DNA from: Smittium mucronatum | Lineage: Eukaryota; Kickxellomycota; Harpellomycetes; Harpellales; Legeriomycetaceae | Assembly: GCA_001953115.1 (NCBI GenBank) | Contig: LSSL01004332.1 | Coordinates: 1 to 42,579 of the forward strand | DNA: 42,579 nt | Direction: 5' to 3' | Shown: piece after piece, positions 37,288-42,579 of the stretch | Numbering within the stretch: position 1 is the first letter of the stretch | Layout of the letters: each line of letters begins with the position of its first letter | The notes under the pieces: model-generated | Told to the model about the DNA's origin: nothing | Databases searched by the model: none | Seen by the model: only the letters and a program-made list of their open reading frames with translations | Translations under genes and position numbers: made by a program

Positions 37288-38872
37288 ATGGAGTTTATGA
37301 GTGATTTAGGAGGGGGAGGAGATCAGGGAAAGGCCTCAATCTTTGAAATATCAGCGCAATCAAAGCTAAATGATTTATTGGAGCCTGCTATCAGATACAT
37401 AACATCAGTAAAGCATAATTTTCAAGACATTTCATTTCTACTACCGACTTCTGTACTCTAACCAGTGTTTATATTGATTTTTTTTTCATTATCTAGTATT
37501 TCGCTCACAGATATCCTCGGTACTTGATTCGGATCTTGAATTGGCACGAAGAAGTTTTCGGTTTTCTAATGTATTATGTGGAGTTACATTATTTGAAAAA
37601 TTATGGGGGTAGTTTTTCGGAGCATTTCTTTGGCATCAAGAGGGAACGGACTCATTCAAATCGAGGCTCATATGCTCTTACAAAAAAAGATACTGTAGTT
37701 TCAGCTCTTTTACAGGTATTTAATTATTTTTTTTAAAAAATCTTTATAATTCTACTCTTTTATTTTTAATAAAAATAAGAAAATGGGTTTTTTAATTCTA
37801 CCAAATCTGTTTTTTTTTATATCCTTTAGGTATTGATTCCCATAGCCTCAAAAAGATTAAATCAATATTACGACAAAGTGGGTGTATTACCAAACAGAGG
37901 TGAAATGCTGAGGGCAAACGTTCCTGAAAAGGAAAATCAAAGTAAAATAGAAAAAATAAAAGTAAGTATTATTTTTATTAATTTTTGAAAAAAATCGATT
38001 TTTTGTTAACTTTTTTTACCGGGTAATTTTTAACATTTAAATAATATGTTTATTAGATCCAACTCAGGAATATTTTTGTGAAATTATACCCAAAAATATA
38101 TTTCGCCGCAAACGCATCCAATCTGTTGTATTTTATTGCTTATATGTTTGATAAAACCGAGTACCCATCGCTTTTGATGCACATCCTTGGACTAAAATAT
38201 CGGCGATTAACGTCATCTGATTATGTAATTTTTTTACTTTTGTGTCGGTATTTATTATACCGATATTTTTTTTATATTAATATTTTATGAAATGATTTAT
38301 TAATTTTAGAGGCAAATAGCAAGAAATCTGTCTCAAGAATCCAGTTTTGGGAGAGAATACAATGGAACAACAATAAGATACGTCAGAAATAAAGTTTCCA
38401 GCTCAGCTTCTATGTTATTTGATGGGATAAAATTCATTCTCCCAATGTCTATTTTCTTTTATAAATTCTTGGACTGGTGGTACAAATCTGAACTGTATAA
38501 AAATTCATTTAATGAAGTTATCTTACCTCCTCCACCTGTAAACATGGTAATAATATGAAGCCTTTTTTACCTGCTTTTTTTTGTGTTTTTTTAATATTTT
38601 TTCAACAAAATTTAAAACAAATATTATGAAATATATGTAAAACTTGATTTATCATTTTTAAATAGCCCAATCCAGAGGGGCTAAATTTGCCATCTGATTT
38701 AAATATATGCCCAATATGTCTTAAAATCAGAACAAATCCAGCCACTATACAATCGGGATATTTGTTTTGTTACCCATGCATATATAAACATTTGACAGAG
38801 AATCGAACATGCCCTGTGACGCTGAAGCCGGCATCAATTAGAGAAATAGTCAAAATATATTCCAACACATAA
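37288..38872 (+). CDS. PEX12: Peroxin-12, peroxisomal RING ubiquitin ligase subunit (360 aa, 6 exons)
   Basis: Exons: 37288-37407, 37497-37715, 37830-37961, 38057-38224, 38310-38546, 38666-38872; every exon is a whole number of codons, so all introns are phase 0, and the first intron has a CTAAC branch site. PEX12 forms the peroxisomal membrane ligase with PEX2 and PEX10 that ubiquitinates the receptor PEX5 for recycling. The family opening is clear (KASIFEISAQSKLNDLLEPA), followed by YFAHRYPRYLIRILNWHEE and GGSFSEHFFGIKR. C-terminal RING: Cys307, Cys310, SGYLFCYPC (Cys327, Cys330), His334, then Cys341 in CPVT. The last CxxC pair is incomplete, as is normal for PEX12, which binds fewer zincs than PEX2 or PEX10. 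Length matches animal PEX12 (about 359) and is shorter than yeast. ATG37297, three codons on, is an alternative start. Confidence 0.93.
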
Positions 38873-38897
38873 AGAATTGATAGAATATTTTACATTT

Positions 38898-38903
38898 TTT
38901 ATT
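38898..38903 (-). terminator. Poly(A) signal of the LITAF-domain gene
   Basis: AATAAA on the minus strand lies about 30 bp beyond the LITAF stop, and 25 bp from the PEX12 stop. Signals for both genes therefore sit within a 20-bp span between the two stop codons. Confidence 0.55.
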
Positions 38904-38911
38904 TTGACGCT

Positions 38912-38917
38912 AATAAA
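38912..38917 (+). terminator. Poly(A) signal of PEX12
   Basis: AATAAA lies 39 bp after the PEX12 stop codon, and 15 bp before the stop codon of the convergent LITAF gene. Cleavage 10-30 bases on would fall in or past the LITAF coding end, so the two transcripts probably overlap. Confidence 0.6.
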
Positions 38918-38932
38918 GATCTAAAAAGAAGT

Positions 38933-40273
38933 TTAACTCTGTGGAGAGGTGATTGCAATGACAGATGAACAGTTGGGGCAAGTATGCACTCTATCAAGGC
39001 AAACGGGGGAGCATAAAGGAACCCAAAATAGCGGCCAGAAGATCAAGCATGTAAGTAAAGAGCAAAGAGTGGCTTGAGTTCCTATTTAAATACATATTAG
39101 GAGTCAAACAAACAATCAAATTTTATAAATTAGTTTTTATAGGTGTAAGAAAATAAACATTTTTTAGTTTGTTAATATTTCTAAATTTTTTGTGAAAATT
39201 GGAGGGGGGAGGTGCGAGGTATATTAAAAAGAAAGTCAAGCCTAATTAGGAAAAGGAGGTAATAAACTCCACTGCATTCCACTATATCCAAGCGAGGAAA
39301 TGGTATATGGTAAGATTACAGAATACATTTAAAAGGAAAGATAAATGATGGTTTAAAAGGGAAGGGAGGGGGGAGGAGTGGCTATTTATGAACAGAAATA
39401 GAAATAGAAATAGAAATTACCAGGATATAGCTCAACGGATGTTGATATCGGTATATTGCAGTAAGGGCAAACCATTCTAATTGGGTAATTGGTATCCACG
39501 GCAGAAAAGTCGATAATAGGGGTAGCGTAAGGAGTGGGTTGGAAATAGGAGGGAGGAATGGCAATTAGGGTTTGGTTATGGATCTGCTGGGGCAATGGGG
39601 TGTTGTTGGGGATAGGTCTTGGGGTGTATGGAGGAGGGTCACCAGGATGTGTCCAGGTTTGAGAGCTTATCAGGTGTAGAGGTACTTCAGCGATCAGTGG
39701 AGGGTCGTTAGCAGTCTCTGGTGTGTGGGGAATACGTGGAGCGTTGTTTTGAGATTGGGGTGCATTTTCTTGATGAGGGGCATCAGAGGGTAAATTGTTT
39801 AGAGATCGAGGGGTGTTTGGGATATTCCGAGCGGAACCATTATTTTGTAAAGGGGTGGAGTGCTGAGGATGGGTTTGAGGGTCAGTATTAGGATCAGGGA
39901 CAGGGAAAAGTCCTTTATTAGCATTATTAATAGTTGCGGTATAAACAATGATTTTTTTGATAAATGCGGGTTCAGGGAGTTTAGGTACAGAATATATAAT
40001 GTTATTTTCAGTGAGAGATTTCTCTTTTAGAATCATCGTGTTGAAGTTGTTATCATTATTGTGATATACATTTTGGGTTAATATGGAGTCGCGGGAACAG
40101 CTAGACAAAACGAGACTTTTGGGAGAAGAAATGTTGGGAGAAAAAAGTTTAATTTCTTTAATTCCATTAGGGGAGTTTATAGTGACGATACTTTCTAGAG
40201 AAACATGTTTTTCTTGGTTGATAGGAATGGAATGAGGTGGGGGTGCTTTTTCGGCGTTGGCATTTTGGCGCAT
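38933..40273 (-). CDS. LITAF (SIMPLE)-domain protein (333 aa, 2 exons)
   Basis: Exon 1 is 40273-39421 and exon 2 is 39081-38933, joined across a 339-nt GT...AG intron within a Gly codon (phase 1). LITAF domains are monotopic zinc-binding membrane anchors of late endosomes and plasma membrane, implicated in sorting. The first knuckle is CPYC (Cys269, Cys272), followed by STSVELYPG. Exon 2 supplies the hydrophobic part (TLCSLLTCLIFWPLFWVPLC) and the closing HTCPNC (His317, Cys319, Cys322), exactly the HxCPxC signature. Without the splice the frame ends in a low-complexity FYFYFYF run from a microsatellite. The N-terminal ~250 residues are Pro/Asn/Thr-rich and probably disordered, with PPPY at about 213, a motif that binds WW domains of NEDD4-type ligases in known LITAF proteins. 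At 333 aa it is about twice the size of animal LITAF, the extra length being this tail. Confidence 0.87.
39395..39418 (+). repeat. (AGAAAT)4 microsatellite at the LITAF intron 5' end
   Basis: Four hexamer units start 2-3 bases inside the intron donor (minus strand GTAATTTCTATTTC...). They create the spurious FYFYFYF reading-through. Confidence 0.85.
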
Positions 40274-40480
40274 TATGCCTATATCTATATATATATATGA
40301 TAGCGATAAGGAGAAAAGCTGATAAATAAATCAGTGGATCAGTGGATCATTTGGGTATGAATTATATATAACTACAGGTTTTATTTTATTTTATTTTATT
40401 ATCGTTTATAGGTATAAACGTTGATGTTTGCAACTCGACTAAAAAGAAGGGGTTTTTTTTATAGTAAGAGAGTTAAACGA
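40274..40480 (-). promoter_or_regulatory. Upstream region of the LITAF-domain gene
   Basis: On the minus strand a TATATATATATAG run lies ~15-30 bp before the ATG. Further up are GATAG/GATAAGG motifs, a duplicated TCAGTGGA (about 40331-40347) and a (TTTTA)4 tract on the plus strand at about 40380-40402. The TATA run may be promoter or microsatellite. Confidence 0.35.
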
Positions 40481-41687
40481 GGAAATGTAAAGATATTTAA
40501 AAAACGCAGAATTTTATTATTGAGCTTCAATTAACAATTCAGGGTGGATTAGGCATAAGCTTAAACAGTAATATGCTAATAAGTGATAGCATTAGGGAGA
40601 GATTAAAGTGGTTTATATTAATATGAATTTTGATAGTCATAGACTAGCAATCCAGCTTGGATAAATAGTCGTATTTTAGCGAGTCTAGATTTATGCATTA
40701 CATCTTTTGCTGAAATGCAGACTACGTCACCCAATTATACCTCAGCATCAAACATCTAGCTTTGATTCGATAGGTCAAGACGATGGTTTAATTTGCCAGT
40801 TTATTATGGGCCTATTCTGGTTTGACACCAAGATCCAGCTCTTTTTTTTTTTTTAATAGGCGATAATCAAAACCCAACTCAGTTATTAAAAAAGAATCAG
40901 AGACTGAAATCAATGCAAAGTCGCTAATTGTAAAATAACAGATAGTCTCTGTATACGTTTTGGATGCATATTTAGATCCAATTCAAAAGCTGCTCTTGGT
41001 ATATCGGTGGAATCAGCGAATGATTAAACCAAACTGCTTTTTATATTGGACTTAAGCAAGTGGTGTATTAAGATATTTTTTGGTTAGTGATAGATTATGT
41101 GTAGCTATTTTCAATGAAAACCCCATATTAGGATACTCTTACAGCTTTAGTAGGCTAAGAAAAATCATGATTCTCTGATTATTATGCAATTGATTTAAAG
41201 TTATTCCCAATTTCAAACTATAAGTTGAGCTTTCGGACAAGTCTTTGAGAGGCGTTAGTTTCAAGCTTCCGTTTTTTTAATTTTTTAAAATTCCAAAATA
41301 GGATTTTATTCTTTAGGCGCTACTTTTAAAGTATAAATTAAAATATTTGGATTTTGTGGATACACGAATAGGATAGAGAAAAGAATTAGGGACAAGAAAA
41401 GAAAAAGTAGTTGCAGAAAAAACCAGAGAACTCGGGCTTTATATTAAACCTGGATCCTTTCTGGCGGCAACAGGTTATACAAAGGTATAATCTATGGCAT
41501 CTATCATCTAACTTTATAAACTTGTTTGATTTTGTTCAAAGTATGCTTTCGACATATGTATGCTAGCTGTTTTTCCTATGTTTTATTGAGTCGGATAATT
41601 TATTAATTGGGCATATTGAATCGGCGTAGTCAAAAAAGCCCAAATGCCGGTAAATCCAGAAAGCAGACTGATAAAGAAAATTCTAAC

Positions 41688-41767
41688 AAATTGGAATTCA
41701 GTCTTTTAATGACGTTATCTTACAATAAAATTCCGTGATACAAAAAAAAAAAAATTGGGATTCAGTC
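41688..41767. repeat. Target-site duplication pair around copy C
   Basis: The repeats are at about 41689-41703 and 41753-41767, 14 of 15 positions identical. The left boundary is blurred because the repeat begins with A, like the end of the tail. Confidence 0.88.
41704..41751 (+). mobile_element. Extremely truncated retroelement insertion (copy C) with target-site duplication
   Basis: 48 bp matching the last part of copy A almost exactly (TTTTAATGACGTTATCTTAC onward, with AATAAA) and ending in 12-13 A. It is flanked by AATTGGAATTCAGTC on the left and AATTGGGATTCAGTC on the right, a 15-bp duplication with one mismatch. Poly(A) plus target-site duplication plus 5' truncation is the signature of target-primed reverse transcription by a LINE machinery. 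Confidence 0.9.
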
Positions 41768-41990
41768 TATGCTGATCAGAAACCAAATCATTTTTTTTAG
41801 GCAGAATTTCAGAACCCAAATCATATGCTCGCTATTCTGTACTGTTGATTAAAAATGTATAATTGGTGGATTCAATATATACCTATTTTATTGATCCAGC
41901 CATTGGTGAAATATTGGATAGATGATTATTCCTTCCATCCAAGACGGTAAACTTCCAGCAATAGTGGCAGGGCTAAAGGGGCATGGATAA

Positions 41991-42480
41991 ATGCCAGCTG
42001 GCCGGGCCGGCAGAGATGAAGTAGCAGCAATACCAACAGCCCGCTCGCTTAGAAAGACGATTCCAACGACGTCCTGCCAACCGCAATATTCTGCTCAAAT
42101 AACTGCAATAATTGATGTGAATTTGCTTTTACATATGTTAATAATTTGCCAGCAATTGTGCTACAAGTTGTCATCAATGATAATCTTATTATCTAGCAGC
42201 CTATTAGCATATGGCTTGAGCGAGTAGTCTTACCTGTCGATAGATTTCCCCAACAGTAAAAATAAAAACCAAACTTTTGCCGCAGTGTTCTATCCCCTTA
42301 AAGTTTGGCGCTTTCAGAGCTCTGCCGTGTCTAGCCTTTTTATTTGTGCCTTCCTTCCACTTCTTGAAACAAACAATATTATTCAATCAGCTATTGGTGC
42401 ATTTCTTTATAATTCTCATATTTATGGGAAATGGATGTCATTAATGCGATCTCCATCTGGGTGGAGTTTTCTCAGGGCCA
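41991..42480. other. GC-richer unassigned tract
   Basis: Base composition is the most balanced in the window after the left edge (for example AGCTGGCCGGGCCGGCAG near 41996). The plus strand has short ORFs, one from 41991 (MPAGRAGRDEVAAIPTARSL..., 78 codons) and another frame reading NNLPAIVLQVVINDNLII then a stop and QPISIWLERVVLPVDRFPQQ. The minus strand reads ELVALRKLHPDGDRINDIHF before a stop, and has a 60-codon ORF at 42386-42204. None matches a family I know, and no frame is sustained. It may be repeat-derived. Confidence 0.35.
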
Positions 42481-42483
42481 CCA

Positions 42484-42579
42484 ACTCTCAACTCAACTCC
42501 ACTCAACTCAACTCAACTCAACTCAACTCAACTCAACTCAACTCAACTCAACTCAACTCAACTCAACTCAACTCAACTC
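42484..42579 (+). repeat. (ACTCA)n microsatellite at window end
   Basis: About 18-19 copies of the pentamer run to the last base, with one early variant (ACTCC). Plus strand C-containing and G-free; reverse complement is (TGAGT)n. Confidence 0.95.

Larger units (their letters stand above)
40481..41990 (+). pseudogene. Decayed protein-coding fragments of unknown family
   Basis: The plus strand holds protein-like pieces separated by stops and possible intron remnants: LDAYLDPIQKLLLVYRWNQR (about 40960-41020), GVLRYFLVSDRLCVAIFNEN then PILGYSYSFSRLRKI (about 41060-41170), EKVVAEKTRELGLYIKPGSF then LAATGYTK ending at a GT (about 41400-41482), and KKAQMPVNPESRLIKKILTN (about 41630-41692). The last continues, after a retroelement insertion, as NWDSVYADQKPN and AEFQNPNHMLAILYC. 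Balanced amino-acid usage distinguishes these from desert ORFs. I do not recognise the family. A cellular pseudogene and an old transposon are both possible, as is a live gene with exons I failed to join, though the insertion makes that unlikely. Confidence 0.4.

Noticed and set aside
38958..39077. Plus-strand short ORF (MTDEQLGQVC..., 39 aa) with a GTAAG-like site
   Set aside because: It lies exactly antisense to the second LITAF exon, whose HTCPNC signature is far better evidence.
39382..39564. Minus-strand 60-aa ORF overlapping the LITAF first exon
   Set aside because: Alternative frame of a real exon; the LITAF frame carries the domain.
42484..42579. Telomere
   Set aside because: The G-free strand points outward on the right end, opposite to telomere polarity.
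1..42579. CRISPR arrays, bacterial operons, riboswitches or Shine-Dalgarno sites
   Set aside because: No regularly spaced direct repeats with unique spacers; genes have spliceosomal introns, so the DNA is eukaryotic.

Overview
The window comes from a very AT-rich eukaryotic nuclear genome. Three protein genes with spliceosomal introns (GT...AG, several with CTAAC-like branch sites) lie near the right end, and recognisable relics of eukaryotic transposons fill much of the left three quarters. The gene set (a SWF1-type DHHC palmitoyltransferase, the peroxin PEX12, a LITAF-domain protein) is opisthokont or amoebozoan in flavour. Short introns of mostly 70-160 bp and compact spacing favour an early-diverging, AT-rich fungus, but the sequence does not settle the lineage. 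The standard genetic code fits all three reconstructed proteins.

Left edge (1-575): a GC-richer stretch with several small perfect hairpins, ending in AATAAA plus a poly(A) run. The last ~110 bp recur at 5292-5399, and the last ~50 bp recur at 41704-41751 inside a clear target-site duplication. This marks a polyadenylated, 5'-truncating retroelement.

AT desert (576 to ~33900): almost no coding sequence, but it is not featureless. It holds one candidate small membrane-protein ORF (6065-6316, minus), a Tc1/mariner relic with ~260-bp inverted repeats (7140-8453), a decayed LINE with zinc-knuckle, endonuclease and reverse-transcriptase motifs on the minus strand (about 25.5 to 21.5 kb), a Mutator-like (MULE) transposase relic (about 29.5 to 28.2 kb, minus), weaker transposase-like fragments at 32.0-33.5 kb, and a possible piggyBac-type element with TTAA flanks (33897-34466). 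The decay is largely C:G to T:A.

Gene block (35.1-40.3 kb): SWF1-like (7 exons, +), PEX12 (6 exons, +) and a LITAF-domain gene (2 exons, -). PEX12 and LITAF converge with only 60 bp between stop codons, and their poly(A) signals lie in that gap in overlapping order. The three genes do not form one pathway: SWF1 S-acylates membrane proteins, PEX12 is part of the peroxisomal ubiquitin ligase that recycles the import receptor, and LITAF-domain proteins act at endosomal membranes. All are membrane-linked.

Right end (40.3-42.58 kb): decayed protein-like fragments interrupted by the shortest retroelement copy, a GC-richer unassigned tract, and a pure (ACTCA)n microsatellite at the very end. Its strand orientation argues against a chromosome-end telomere.
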